Positions 48,781 through 63,361 are shown, counted from the stretch's first letter. The stretch: 64,000 nt of DNA from Rhinopomastus cyanomelas (GCA_013400115.1 VXBP01008590.1:124001-188000), one strand, 5' to 3'. Notes: a model not told the origin generated them from the sequence alone. Numbers and translations: made by a program.

Positions 48781-49488
48781 TAGAATAGAATCATAAGGGA
48801 TTGGAAGGGACCTCGAAAGATCATCTAGTCCAGTCTCCCTCCCACAGCAGAATCGTCTAGACCAAGTCACACAGGAACGTGTCCGGGAGGATTTTATACA
48901 TCTCCAGAGAAGGAGAATCCACAACCCTCGTGGGCAGCCCGTTCCAGTGCTCTGTCACTATCACTGTGAAGAAGTTTTTTTTGATATTTATATGGAACCT
49001 CCTCTGTTCCAGCTTATACCCATTTCCCCTTGTCCTATCATAGCATCATTAGGGATTGGAAGGGACCTCAAAAGATCATCTAGTCCAGTCTCCCTCCCAC
49101 AGCAGAATCGTCTAGACCAAGTCACACAGGAACGTGTCCGGGAGGATTTTATACATCTCCAGAGAAGGAGAATCCACAACCCTCGTGGGCAGCCCGTTCC
49201 AGTGCTCTGTCACTCTCACTGGGAAGAAGTTCTTACTCATATTTATATAGAAGCTCCTATGTTCCAGCTTACAACCATTGCCCCTCATCCTATCACTAGA
49301 TGACACTGAGAAGAGCCTGGTTCCATCCTTCTGACACCCACCCTTCACATATTCATAGACATTAATGAGATCACCCCTCAGTCTTCTCTTCCCCAATCTC
49401 AAGAGACCCAGCTCCCTCAGCCTCTCCTCATAAGGGAGGTGCTCCACTTCTTTCATTAACCTTGTTGCTCTATGCTGGACTCCCTCCA
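48781..49488 (-). mobile_element. CR1 LINE 3' end with an internal 255-base tandem duplication
   Basis: Minus-strand CR1. The 3' UTR block (ATTGGAAGGGACCTCRAAAG, TCATCTAGTCCAGTCTCCCT) appears twice, at 48796 and 49051. The second copy continues into the ORF2 C-terminal domain (49112-49489; RGDLINVYEYVKGGCQKDGTRLFSVSSSDRMRGNGCKLEHRS, read here as short blocks, and VTEHWNGLPTRVVDSPSLE). The element is cut off at 49488 inside GVQHRATRLMKEVEHL, so the RT core is absent. An alternative reading is two independent insertions in the same orientation, less likely given 162 of 163 identical bases in the first part of the repeat. Confidence 0.9.
48796..49305. repeat. Tandem duplication, two 255-base units in the CR1 3' region
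   Basis: Unit A 48796-49050, unit B 49051-49305. Bases 1-164 differ at one site (G 48815 versus A 49070); the next 85 or so differ at about 15 sites. This two-speed divergence is discussed in the findings. Confidence 0.85.
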
Positions 49489-52455
49489 CAAATATAAAGG
49501 TAATAGACCTAAATATTTTGTGAATATTTGAAAATAATGGATATACAAATGGATATAATGGATATATATGTGAAAGAAATCATAAAAGCAAACAAGCCCA
49601 TATGTCATTTAGGCAGAAGTGACCATTAGGTGACATAACTTCCTGTGCATTGCTAAAGCTAGCTGTTGGAATGAGACAAGCGTGACTGTGAAATTATTTT
49701 TACATTTCTCTTGGGAAAGATTTTCTGCTTAAAAAAGTAATTTCTAACCAAGGTGAGAAAATTATGTGATGCATTGATATGATCAGATTCCCAAAATTAG
49801 ATATATTTGAAGTCAGCTTGCATGCCCTGAGGTTAAAGAGCCTCAGATAAAATATTCAAATAAACTGCTCCTTGTCTGATTTTGTAATTTACAGCTACAG
49901 TCTGCTCTTGTCACAGCAGTCTGCATATTTCATTGGGAGGTACTTTATTCAGTTATAGACCCTTTAGATCTTTCAAACAAATTCATTCTACATGTGGAGG
50001 TTTAGAGCAAATATTCTTATGAAACTACATGTTGTAAGTGATCAGCTCTGGGCATTTTCTGACCCAATGGTTCCAAATCTGACTATTCCAGTTCAGGTGA
50101 AGAAAAAGCTCACTATTGTCACAAATATTTTATAATAATCCTGGAGTTTCTAAATTACTCCCCACTTAATTCACAACTTCAACAATCCCTCTGGATCTAC
50201 ACTTCAGGCTTTTTCCAAATTTTGCTGATTTTCTTTACCTAGATATCTCGAAAGACTGCGTCATCCTTAGTGTCACTCCACCCAGATCCCAAAGTTCTCA
50301 ACACATTATGCTGAAAATTACCTTTCTTTAAAGACTGACTCTACCAACCTTTTTTGTTTTCTGTCTATTCAATACTGAAACATTTATTTTTTGATCCTTT
50401 ATACTCCTCTGTTTAATGCCAATGATGGTTGCCCTTTCATCCGTGCAACTCTTCTTGTTGCCCATTAAGTCCTTGTATGATTTAGTCTATTCAAGTCTTA
50501 GTAGAGTATCCCACTGCGATGGTTACTCTGACACTGCCATGCCAGCATCCTTCGTCTTTATCGAGCACTCTTTTCTTCCGATGTTTTTTCCTCCTGAGAC
50601 ATGCTCCCTCACATACATCCTTGACAGTCTTTGATACATCAGTTCCTACAAGCAGTTAGGGTTGTTATGTTACTGATCACGTGTGCGAATGGCAAGTAGC
50701 AGCTTAGAGCACGACGATGCTGTGTGAAAAATGTAACTAACTTCCTTCCCCCAGCATCTCTGTGTCCACTCACAAAGAAGTAGATTTGTTGCTTCCTTAA
50801 AGATCGTGCTGCCCCAGTGCAAAGGGTGCATTGGTGGCCTTTAAACTGGAGCAACAACACGGCAGTATCATGCGACAGGCCGTTTTGCATCACAAGGAGG
50901 AGATCAGAGCATCAGCAGAGAGATGGGAAAGCAATTTTAGTGTGACAGAAGAAAATAATTGGAGGAAGAACAAAGCTGTTAATCTTCATTACCTTACTTT
51001 TCATCAATTTGTACTTCTCATTTTCTACCTGAGTGAGTCTAATTATACAAGATATGAGTTTCTGTTTTCCATAAGTCAGTATCTTCAGCATACTAAGCAG
51101 ACAGCTGTGGGCATGCTCTCCTACATAATCGGCGCGCTTGTTTGACCCACTGTAGATTAATACTACTGATCAAGTCTGACATATCTATGAAGCTGTGGGT
51201 GTTCCCCAACATACACTAATATTCCTCATGTGACCAACTGGTAACAGCATTTGTAGGGAAATAAGCTACAATATATAGGATTCTTGTTACGGAGAATGCT
51301 ACCCATAAAATCACAACTTTCGCAATGTAATACAGCAAGCACATTCAATATTATACTGTAAACATCTAATTTTGCAAATATGAGTACTAAGGATTTCTAG
51401 TCAGACATTCGGCTGCTCGCAGGATTTGTAGGAGTGATACCACACTGTTCATACATAAAGTAAGTTCTTCATACGTTCATCTTGCCCTGCATGATCTGAA
51501 ATCTTTGGGGTCTACATTTACAACAGACTGGCACAAACAGCTATCCGGTATAACAAAGCATCCAGAGAACACAAGAGGGTAAGATACATTCTGTGTTGTA
51601 TTCAAGCAGTAGTGGAGAACTGATTGTGAGGATGCAGATGTTACTCTACAATGTGCATAAAATAAAATTTTAATTTTTTAAGTGCATACAAAAAAAAATT
51701 ATACACCTATCACTACTCCTCCTGCCATTTAACGTATAACTCTCCCTTCGATGCGTAACTTTGCCCCTAAAAGACATATAAATGCAACCACAGATGCTAG
51801 GGCATCAGTCAAGGCACATTAGGATTCGTTAGTAGTAAATACTGAATTAAAACTACTCTAATGTTTATCTCCTCTCATTGTTATTCAGATCAATGCAGAG
51901 TTACATGCAAAGCAGTCTTTATATAATGTTTAATTAGAATTTCAATAAGAAATAAGAAATTCAGACAGAGAAAAAAATTCACAGAATAAAGGAAAACATC
52001 AGGTTTATGGAAGCTCAGCTCTTGCTTGTGATTCTTCTGTTTTATACCAACAATTTATGCCAAAGTGGCAAAATTAATTGATGGCACCAGAATACTCACA
52101 AGTGTAAGTAGGAAAAAAGTGTGTCTACTAGGAATGTGATGCTATATGGACACAAAGGTCCAGAAGTTATCCCAAGAATGCATTCCTCTAGTTCAAAGTG
52201 AGGAGGAGTGAGATCTGTAGACACAGGCTATCAATAAAGGAAAAGACATATACGTTATCTAAGTAATTGTTGTGTTTTACTTCCCTCGCTTTCCCACAAG
52301 ATTCTCTTACTTTGTTCGGTGCAAAAACAATAATTAATTTTCCCTCTTCATCTGGTCCTTCTTATATGTGAATGACAGCAGTATCCATTGAATCAACCAC
52401 CCCTCAAACTCTGCACAAGAATTACTTGTCCAAAAGCAATTTTATCATTTCTCCA
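49489..52455. other. Non-coding interval, no gene recognised
   Basis: AT-leaning DNA with only short, unrecognised frames (60-104 codons). No CR1, exon or RNA gene seen. Confidence 0.75.
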
Positions 52456-52480
52456 TTATAAGGTTCAATGAACCTTATAA
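52456..52480. repeat. Perfect 12-base inverted repeat, 1-base spacer
   Basis: TTATAAGGTTCA, A, TGAACCTTATAA. It lies about 290 bases upstream of a CR1 fragment, in otherwise unannotated sequence. Confidence 0.85.
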
Positions 52481-52766
52481 AGAAGTTACAAGAGATGGTT
52501 GAGCTGATCCAAGTGCTCATTACTGCCCAAGTGGGAGGTTTCCCTCCTTACTCCTGCCTGTCTTGGCCAGAGCTCATCCTGGGTAACAGCCACCCTTCAA
52601 CCCTTGCTGGGGCTTGCTGTAAATGGCAGCACTAGCCAGCAAGAGCCAGTCTCGCCTGAAGGAAGAACCTGCCTCCATGTGTGTCTGAGGGAAGACAATA
52701 GATCATGATTGGTCAGTCACTGAACTGCTTTAGTGCAGGATCCACTGTCTAGAGCCTCGCTTATTT

Positions 52767-53551
52767 ACTGTCAGCAAGTTTGCTGATGACACAAAGCTGG
52801 GTGGTGTCGCTGACACCCCTGCAGACTGTGCTGCCATTCAGCAAGACCTGGACAGGCTGGAGAGCTGGACAGAGAGAAATTGAATGAAGTCTAACAAGGG
52901 TAAGTGTAGAGTCTTGCATCTGGGCAAGAACAACCTCAGGTACCTGTACAAGCTGGGGACTGACCTGTTGCAGAATAGTTTAGGATAAAGGGACCTGGGG
53001 GCTGTGGTGGACAGCAGGATGACCATGACCCAGCAGTGTGCTCTGGTGGCCAAGAGGGCCAATAGCATCTGGGGTGGATCAGAAGTGGGGTGGTTAGCAG
53101 ATCAAGAGAGGTGATTCTACTCTGCACTGGTGAGACCACACCTGGAGTATTGTGTCCAGTTCTGGGCTCCTCAGTTCAAGAGGGATGTGGAGCTGCTGTC
53201 CAGCATAGGGCAACGAAGATGATGAAGGAGGTGGAGCACCTCCGTTATGAGGAGAGGCTGAGGGAGCTGGGTCTCTTTAGCTTGGAGAAGAGGAGACTGA
53301 GGGGTGACCTCATTCATGTTTATAAATATGTGAAGGGTGGGTGTCAGGAGGATGGATCCAGGCTCTTCTCAATGTCATCTAGTGATAGGACAAGGGGCAA
53401 TGGTTGTAAGCTGGAACATAGGAGGTTCCATATAAATGTGAGAAGCAACTTCTTCCCAGTGAGGGTGACAGAGCACTGGAACAGGCTGCCCAGGGGAGGG
53501 TGCAGAGTCTCCTTCACCGGAGATGTTTAAAACTCGTCTGGATGTGTTGCT
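52767..53551 (+). mobile_element. CR1 LINE ORF2 fragment from the RT active site to near the ORF2 end
   Basis: Plus-strand CR1 fragment beginning at TVSKFADDTKLGGVADTPAD, the RT catalytic motif. It continues with AAIQQDLDRLESWTE, SRMTMTQQCALVAKRANSI, VRPHLEYCVQFWAPQFKRD, and a 146-codon frame (53090-53530) with KEVEHLRYEERLRELGLFSL, GDLIHVYKYVKGGCQEDGS and VTEHWNRLPR. Similarity ends near GGATGTGTTGC at 53551, about 90 bases short of the canonical 3' terminus. Both ends are therefore missing, so it is an internal fragment and not a simple 5'-truncated insertion. In-frame stops make it inactive. Confidence 0.92.
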
Positions 53552-56500
53552 TTAGAGTAAGAAAGAGGTAAAAGGATTCAGTCCTAACCCATTGATATTG
53601 ACTTCATTTAGAACAAAGGATAGTGTAAGTTTTCAAGAGCAAACTCCGTCCTGCACGCTTTTATATGTATTTTTGTGTCCAGAAACATGAAAACAGTACA
53701 AAACTCATACTGATGTCTAATGGAAGGACACAGCACACTGCCAGTACTAAGAGAAGAATCTCACCCTACAGCTTAAACTCGAAGACTTTTAACATTAATG
53801 TTAGTCTGCTTATTAAACTACCATTTTAATGGTTCATTTTTACGTTCAGTAAAAGCTAATGAAGAAGGTGAATTAGGTTCCTTAACAAAACTCAGTAGCA
53901 TTTATTCTTCGCGAGTGCATGTTTTACAAGAATCGTGCGTTACTGGAAAAGGTTCTAAAGCAACATCGCGTTATTTGGCTTCATTTCCACAACTCTCTGT
54001 GAACATTATCACCAAAGAGTGCTTCTCTTTCTAAAGTAGGATCTCAGTGCTTCACTGAAAAGAAAACGGAAGCTGCACTTTCACTGATAAAGGAAATACT
54101 GACTAATGTAAATGGCAACAGATTCAGCATTGTTGTTTAAACAACCACCACCCCTAAAACAGAGGAAGCGTACACAAATAAGCCCAGTTTACAGAGGACG
54201 TATTTTTGGTGAGTAACCATCAGCTGGTGTTTCCATACTCGCGGGAAAAGCCACAAGAAAATAGTTGAGTGGTAAAGTTGTAGCAAACTAGATTTGCTAC
54301 TTGTGTTTTAATTAAATTGAGTTCAGGAGCGTGACAGTTTCATAAGCTCCCCAAGTGAAGGAGGGGATGACCAGCACGTCACGAACAGTGATCAGCTCTG
54401 AGCAAAGCACAACAGCTCCACTGATGGAGTCTATGCTGGTGGCTGCCTCTCCTGTTTCCATCCACAGGTTGCTTCAGAACCACGAATACCTGTTTTTCAA
54501 AGCATGTGTGCTTATTTTTCATATTTCAGCATGCATCTACCTCTGCTGTTCCCAGGGCTAACAACCCTGCCAGTGCAGGCTTGCATGCTGGACCATGAAA
54601 TTTCCAGAAGCATGAGTTACCATGGAGCTAACTGCAGCAACAACAAAAACAGGAAAACAGCATCTTGTGCATAATCTATATGCAGCACATCTAAAATTAA
54701 TACAGCAACAAAAAGTACAGATGGAACAAGTCCAGTTATTGCTATTCTGATGCTGATAAGCTTTCAGAAGAATATCAGGTTTTATGTAAAATAATCTTGG
54801 CTCTTTTGATTGGAAAGCACTTTCAGCATTGTCTGCTGAATGACCCTGCTGCAAGGCGATTAAAGTGGATACCACAGGATTTCAGCGCACAACACGTCGC
54901 TCATTTTCATCTGGTTAAGGTAGACTACAAAGACAGAAAATATGGACCATGCTACAGCTTTGATTTTGAAAGTAGAGGAGCACCCATGTTCCCAACTCAT
55001 CAGCTTTCCCAGTATAGGTAAAACAGCTGGGAAATCTGAGACATGTTTAGTGCTTGTCTGTCCTGCTCAGCTCTGACAACCTTACCAACTCCTGCTCTGG
55101 GAAGTAAAAATTGTGAGTAGTTGGAAGAGAGTTACTAACTTTGCACTTACTGCTTATTCCATGTGAGGAAAAAGTAGAAAACATACATAAACAAAAATAA
55201 AATAAATTTTACCCCCCCATGCTTTACAGCAGTCCATAAATGCTAGTATTTCTCCTTCACACCAAACACTCGAGGACCCAAAGCTTCTCTTGGTGCAGCA
55301 GAGGACAGACAGCAAACCATACACTTCTAACACCACACAAATAAGCTCTGCTACACAGAATCACCTTTTCTCTACCTACATGTAAGGCAAATACATGATG
55401 TGTGCTAAACCTCACAGGAAGGAATAAGAGCTGGTTTCTGCTCTTCTCCGTGATTCCGTAAGATCCGTTCTACATCTTCAAATAATGGCATTTGGCTGAG
55501 TGCCTTCTACCTCTATCCCACCTGCTTACATGGATTGCTTTTCCACACACGTGGTGAGGGAAGGAAGACATCTGGGAATGCCTATCTCAGCTACAAGGGC
55601 CATAAAATTCCCTGAGACATGAGGAAAGTAAAATACAGTTCTTCAGAGGTGATAGCCCAGCACATTTCACTTACAGAATCAGAAGACCTTAAGCATGCAC
55701 AATGAGAAATGTAAGAAGCATTTGCAGGGAAAGCAAAATAGTGAGAAAGAACAAAGGTATGTTTTCCCAGCATTACACTGCAGGCTACAGAGGAACCCAC
55801 AGCATGGGGGGCAGAACTGCTTCCTCTTTTGCTTCCAGCATTGAGAGGAGTATGAAACTGGGCTGTTTAAGGGAGGCCACTATCAGTTCGTGCGCAGCTG
55901 TGTAGTGTAACTAGAAAATGCTAAGCTTGAGAAGAGCCACGCTGTTTGGACTTTACTTCTTCCTACTTGAGAAGAATGAGATCTAATCACACAAGCAAGA
56001 TTTTCTTCTGAGGATCTGTAATTCTAAATTCCACCTCTATTTGTGCATCACTTGACTGAATTAGTAGTGTGTTTAACAGTAGCAATCAAAGTTAACACGA
56101 AAAGGCTGCGGTTGAAGAATTTGTTTTCTTTTTGTGCTTTATTGTGACTAGCAGTGATGTACAAAATGTATGTACCACTCTATGGCCTGTGAGTGTTGCA
56201 CACACCTACAGTGAGTTATAGATAGTCTGAACATGCTTTTTACACACAGAAAACTGTATCTTAGAGACCTCTGAGCTTCACAGAAAGACTAACTTCAAAT
56301 GTTGCTAGTAAATCCTTGAACCTTCAAAACAAAGCTCATTTGCGTGATTCATTTCACACTACTGTGTTAGACATACTCCAGCAGTAAGTACGTACATAGT
56401 ATTTTCTGTGCTCAAAGACAATTATTATAGAAAAATGATCCATCTTACTGTATGACCTGGGAATTAGGCCAAGTGAATAAATGTTGAGGACTCTCTTGAT

Positions 56501-59500
56501 TTAGGATTCTGCAATTAGAATGATTTTGCAAATCATCGCTAGACTGATGATCTAAATCATTCCTAGAGTGGTTTGTTCAGATGATAGTACTTCAGCCTTA
56601 GCCTCCAAACAAACCAAAACAACACACACTATCAAGACAAAACATTAATGGAAATAAATGTGAATTAGAAGGATCAGGAAATGTCCAGACAAAAACTAAA
56701 AACTATTTAATAAATGGTTTTCCAACTTTTGCAAGTGTGCTCATCAGCTTTTTGCCCCCAAACACAGACTAGGGAATGCATCCTTGCAAATGTTCCTATC
56801 TTTAAGTGATTGAAAAAATGTTTATCATGCAACCTTCCTGGAATGAAAACATCCTCGTTTAAGCAAATAGCTAAAAGAAATCAGATACTCTGTTCCAAAC
56901 GTGTGACTGCTTCTTAGATAAAAATTTAAAAGCTACATTTCTTTGGTAGAGAAGGTCTAGCTATTCTAATTCTAACCAAAAACGGCAGCATTTCAAAAGC
57001 AGAGAAAAATAAAAACAGTGTCTATGAACAAGTATCAGCCCTCAAATTCATTTTCACATAAATGCTTTCAGAAACAATCAACAAGCAATCTGCAGTAAAA
57101 TAATTGCAGTAAAAAAAAATCTCCGTGGAACCAGAGAATGATGGCAAGCATCAGCATGGCTCTGAAGCTCACTAACTACTTAGTGCACTCCTAGTACTCT
57201 GTGGAGTATGATTTCTGTTCTAGGAATATTTAATTTATAAAAGAGTACTCCAAGTATGAACTCTAACTACAGACTCCTCTCTCCACGGTAAATGCCCTAA
57301 TTGCTGGTCTGCAGAGTTTAGATCTGATTTGACTGAGCCTTCATGCCACTGAATCATCTTCTGCACAAGAGAATAGATGAAAATGGATAAGGGAGGCGCT
57401 CCCATCCTTTCCGTGGTATGTGACCCAGTATATTAACACAATCTTCTCAAAGGCTGAAAGAAGGAAGTTGCATTCTCTCAGATTTATTGAGGAATTAACT
57501 TCTCTGTCCTACGTTTAACTTCCCTAAATGTCACGTTAATGGGTTTTGCAAAAAGGAAGCAAGAAGGGAGAAGCAACTGCCATATTACTTTGAGTGAAGC
57601 CCAGTTCTGTCAGTGAACGTTAAAGCACTTCCTAAGAACAACATATAGCAAGATTTGCAGAAGCTGAAAATCACACTGTCCACTTCACACAGAATCACTT
57701 AAAACATTTCAAAAATCAAGCAAAAATGTGAATGACTTGCATGGTAATTTGACTTGAGAAGGAGAGGAAGAATTAGATAAGACATGACTGGAATTGCTGT
57801 TGAATCAAAATACCACACTAGAAAAGTTTTAAGTTACAGAGCCATTAAATTGGCATTCAGAGGCACTCATTGACATCTCCATGTCAGCTTTCCATGAAAT
57901 TCAGTGTCCTTTGCAATATACGAAACTGTCAGATAAAAGCCAATATGACAGTTTTTTCCTAAGGTTTGGAACTCTCCCTCTAAAATACTAAGTAAATAAA
58001 TGTAATTAGGCTACGCCAGAGAGACAGCAAAAAGATACAGGATGCTCCGTAAGCAATTGTGGTAAATGTGAGCTCTGCTAAGTGCACAGGTCTATAGCTC
58101 AAAGATGAGGTAGTATTTTTCTCTTCTCATCAGCTGAACTGAGTGTTTTGGTCAATTCTGTGGTCCTCAGGAGGAACTAGTGGATGTGGACCCAACGTTT
58201 TTCTCATTTCTTTCGTATAGCTTTATTGGTATAAGCTCATTTGCAGTTGGGAGTTAAAGGCAGTAATCAAGCGAATGAGCTCAGTTGGAGCACAATGCTA
58301 GATGCGATTTTATTCCCATGGAGACTGCAGCAAACACTGATAATCAGATGTTCTTGTGGGCAGGAGCAAAAGAGAAAACCATAAATGTATGTAAGAAATG
58401 GCAAAAATGCTATTTTAAGCTGAGTTTAAAGACTATTTAGAGGCATAGGCTGAGGCAATCATTCCACGTGGGAGACAACAGCAGAAATGCTAATCCATAA
58501 CAATATTGCACATCATCAAAATCCAAATCTTTCAAAACGATCCTAAATCATACAGTTCCCTCTGTTTTCTATGATTTTTGTTTGTAATGCAAATTCACTG
58601 GAACTCTTAGCAGTTCTACCAGTTTACCTACACTCTGGCTTCCGGAGAGCCTCCATCTAATACAGGTTGAGAGGTCACCTGCGTTACTGTGCTGTGAGCT
58701 GGCAGTCTACAGGGCATAACATCTGTAAGATCAGGAAATTGGACTAGCTGTATGCCAAAGCAGTCAAGAGAATTAACAGAACTATTCCAGGAGCAGGCAG
58801 ACTAGCCTGTCTCAAACTGCAGGTTCACTGCTTTATAACAGTTACTCATAATACCATGTGAAGTCAGACAATTATTTGGAGTTTATCTGCATCTCTTGAG
58901 TGCCTGTACTGTTTGGAAGTGTGAGGCCCTCAGGGCTCAGAAAATGCCAAATGCTTTATTGCCTTTAACCAATGGTTAGGGGTCTTGTTGGGGAATCAAG
59001 TTACCAAATGCAAGAACTGCTTCCTGCAAATAACAGCAATCTTGCACTGGAAGTATCAGTATGGTTTTCAACCAAAACTAGAAGTTTGTTAATCCCAAGC
59101 GCTGAGAGAGACCCTTCGAAGACCCAAGTCGGTAAATCCTTAACACAGCTCTTGAGAATCAGCCAGAACACACCGAGCACTCTGAACATCTGACAGCCCT
59201 ACATCCGCAGCAAGTCCAGCTCCTAGAGAAGCTATTATACAAAAAGCCCTTAAAGCAAAGGTTTATGGCTAATAAAGAATGTTTGGCTAATAATTCTCGA
59301 GACTTTTAATCTTATATATAAGTAGGTGACTAAATAAATCACACAGTGGGGAACTGGATACAAGAGAACATTTTAAAATTATCCTAAGAGCATGTTAAAA
59401 AAATACTGAAGTGCTTAAAATTTCTTATCCTGGTTTTGTTCTATGAAAGAGTATAATAGTTGCATCATTCTTTCCAACAACTTGAACCTCTCAGCTGGAC

Positions 59501-62500
59501 ATGTAGTGACAACTTCCCCTTCCTGTTCCCTTGTTGTTCTATATAGTACTATACCTATAGCACAAATCACTATAAATATGTGCTGTCTTTTCATCTTCCA
59601 TTTGTGGGACCTTTCAATCTCACACTAAGTTGCTACTGTTCTTCAGAGGTTTTCTTTCTTGTTCTTATCAGTTTAAGATAATTGTTAAAGATTTTAAAAA
59701 TATGTTTATGCTCAGTTTATTCTAAATGGCTCAACTGATAATTAGTCTTTTCACTTAGACTACTGTGGATCAAGCTGTGTCCTTGATTTTGTTGTTTAGC
59801 TACGTGGTTGGTTCAGGAGAAATAGTCAAATGCTGATAACCAGAGATTTGCATCCACCAGTAACTATACAAAGCAGCAAGATTCCACTTGTTCACAGACC
59901 TGTGACCATATGAATTCACAGAAGCAGTTGCAAAAACAGCTCAGGTGTCTCAGGGATACAAACACTCGCATTTTTCATGGTAAGAGTAATGGTGTAAACA
60001 CAAAAACTAGAATCTTTATGGCTCCTAAATTAAGATGAGCATCTGTTGTGTGTTAATATTTTAATATAGGGTGTAGTATAGATAGCCATAACTCTAAAGT
60101 AGTTCTCCAAATTAGAATTGAAGACCTAGTGTGCATGCTACCTTGTGGCTTAGAGTCAAGTTCTTCCTCCTGTGGCCAAATATTCTGCACTTTCTCATCA
60201 ATATTCATCTGCATATTTACCCCTGGGTTTTTGCTTTGGGATTGTTAAAATAAACCAAACCAACTAATCAAAGCAATGCCCCCACCCCCTCCTAAGCACA
60301 CCCATGCCCTCCTACCGCCAAAACACCACATCGTTTGGAAAAGAAATTTAAACTGCAACGTGCACCAAGCGATATGCAGTGCTTTCATGCCTCTATTTCA
60401 CAAAGACAATTAAATAGGTTTCTGCTACTGCCATTTTAAGCGTACACAACACAGAGTTGCTTTGCAAGACAGATACATTCACGTATGGAAAACATGGTTA
60501 TAGGGATCTTAGAGCTTTCCTTCTCATAACCATGATATTAAAGACCTAGTGTTCGCAACTGCACGTGTTTACGTGCTTCTGCACTTCCACTACTGCAAAA
60601 GCCTTCCCAGCACTTGTCCTGCACTGTGTCAAATACCTTCTCTATTTCGTTTTCCAGTCCTGCATGCTTTGGAAATAAGGACTGAGCTCTACCTTTACTC
60701 ATCAGCCATAAACTTGCAGTCTTTAAATTCTCCTTACTGTTAGGGAAAGCCGTTGCTCAACTAAGTTGAAAATAAAAAAAGCGTCTAAAATAACGGCAAA
60801 TGTGACAACATCTGAGCCGTGCATCTTACACAGCAAGCAAGTAGGGTGAGATCAACACAAAACAAGAAATAGGAAATGTAAACCAAATGTTTTTACGTGA
60901 GGTTTCAAACTATACTCCCCAGATATTCCTGTAATAGAAAAGACCATCTGTTCTGCACAAAGCTGATGAAGTCACTTAGCACAGTGTGTGTTTGCTGCCC
61001 TCTTTGTTGCCCAGGAAGTCCTTCTCAACCCATAGATGCATCCATAATATAAAGTTGCCTTCCATTCTTAATAAACTGCCTTAAAGGATAAATGCCTTTA
61101 ATATAAGATCTTAAAAATTAAGATAATATGTGTGAAAACATAGAAAGAGAAGGAAAGTTAAAATTCATTTTTCATTAGATGCAGGTAATTTTAAATCAGA
61201 TAATACTAAAAAGGATAGTAATTTCTTTTTTTGTCTAGATCAAGGCAATTTCTGAGCACTAGGAAATTTTGCAGATTGCCTGTTGGTAGAACTTGGCATC
61301 TGTGTTACTATGTGGGATCTCTGAAGGCATTTAAAGGCTAATTGACTGTTTTTAAGTCATCTCTTCAGGATATGTAGATTTCGTGTCCAAGTGAAAGAAT
61401 TGTACCGTGGTGTTGCCAATTCTGGCTCAGCAATTCATGAGCCTTGGAAGCTTCTCTCTGGATATATTTTACAGGCTATATATTAAAAATTAACAATAAT
61501 TGACACTGGAAAACACTAATTAAATATTTTAAAAAGAAATTAAAACATTCTTGAGCCACTGGAGAAAAATGTGAATCTGTGAACGCTTTACTGATAGGAA
61601 GCAATTCACAAAGCTTTGTGAAAAGGGATTTGGATCCAGGAAAAGCAGTTTTTCTTGGCTTGTTCTTCTTATATGCCCACAAGAACTAACACTAGCTTCT
61701 ATCTGAAGGGAATTACTGTGCACACAACTGCCAGTCTGCTCATGATTACAGATTTCCCATACCCCTTGAACACTTACACTGAATCATTCCCAGCATCCAG
61801 GTTTGCTGCCTATTGTATTTCAAAAAGCAGAAGCAGTCACGTCCTTCCTTCCTCCATGGTTACATATGACACACGTGTGATATGTGCCGGTCACCTCTCT
61901 GGATTAAAATAAGGTCTTGAACGTGGTTCAGTTCTCAGTGTGTGCATTGCAACCGAGCTGTGTGTTTTCTTACAGTTGCTAACAATAACTCTGGTTACAT
62001 GCATTAATTAAAGTATATGACGGAATAACTCAAATAGCTTTCTAGTAAAAGCTTTTTTGAATGGGCAGTTCAGTGCACTAACAGGTGCAATTGCTAATTT
62101 TCTCACATAAAAAGCCCACTGATGGTGGCTGTTTCTGCCTGCTTCCAGTTCATCTTACAGCATTTGCATGCCAGGAGTCACTGGCACTTTCTAGCTTTTG
62201 CGTGCCATTAGGCACAGCACAGCACCAAGGCACCGAAGGGAAGCGTTTAACCAATAACAAGCACATTACACTCAGACCTTCTGCATCCACTCATGATATT
62301 TTACTGCTTATGACCGGTAGCATGAGGCAGATGGACACAGTGGAGCAGCTACTAACACAAAAATCATCCTGGGTGAGCCAGGCTGTTAAAAGCACAAAAC
62401 CAGTGCACCAGCACAGCTACTGAGGAAGCACGATGATGAAAAGGACAAAAAAAAAAAAGATATAATTGAGGACAGTCCCAGAAAGTCTACCATTACGTGC

Positions 62501-63361
62501 CTCAGAAATTGATCTTTTCTACAATTTTCTGTGTTATTATGAGCTGTATAAATTTGTCTTTCAAGCATTATAAATTTGATGAACCCAGAAAAATTTCCAC
62601 CAAAATGTCAGTGGAAAAAACTATTACTGAAGAGAATTTTCTTCATAGGAAATTGCAAATGCCAATATTTCTTTTGGTTAGAGCACAATATTTAGAGCTC
62701 AGCTTTTGAAGAAATAAGGATCCACAATACTCTACTGTAAGACAAAAAATTTAACAAAATAGTTACTAATACTGCTAGGAAAATTAACTTATTTAAATGT
62801 AATTTAGAGAAGGCAAACCAATATATGCTTGCCTTTATGCAAGGCAAAAATTGCTTTGCTTTTATTGAACAACTAGGATTTTAGTTACTCATAATGATCT
62901 ATTAGCCATTACATCTAAGAATTACAAAACTGCAGGCAGCACTAGGAAACCAATGCATGAATTTTAATTGCCTTATTCCTAACAGAATATACCTTGATCT
63001 TAAAAATGCCTCAATGATGTGGATACTCTGGTTTTTTAGGCAAGCTATCCTTGGGCTCAATTGTGTCCAGAGCGATAGAAAGAGCAGGTTACCTTTTGAT
63101 TGTCATTTCTAACTGGTTCCTTTGATCAGTTGTATGATAGAGTGAAGATCACTACATGGAATTTGATCTCAAAAATTAAGTTAATCTGTTCCTTTCTTTA
63201 CTAAGAAACCAAACAACTATCTCCCCAAATAACTATCTCCAAACTTGTAAGCTTTACCTTCGTGCATATTAATTTAGAAAAGTGAAAAAAGCTTGAACAA
63301 GCGGCTAAATATCAGTTTAGTCATCTGAGAGGTATACACAGGACTCAAGATAAATGGAACT
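53552..63361. other. Non-coding interval, no gene recognised
   Basis: Nearly 10 kb of AT-leaning DNA with only short open frames (60-112 codons), many overlapping on opposite strands, none recognised. Two A-runs are notable: AAAAAAAAA near 57111-57119 and A12 near 62447-62458. I see no CR1, LTR, tRNA or exon. Confidence 0.75.
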
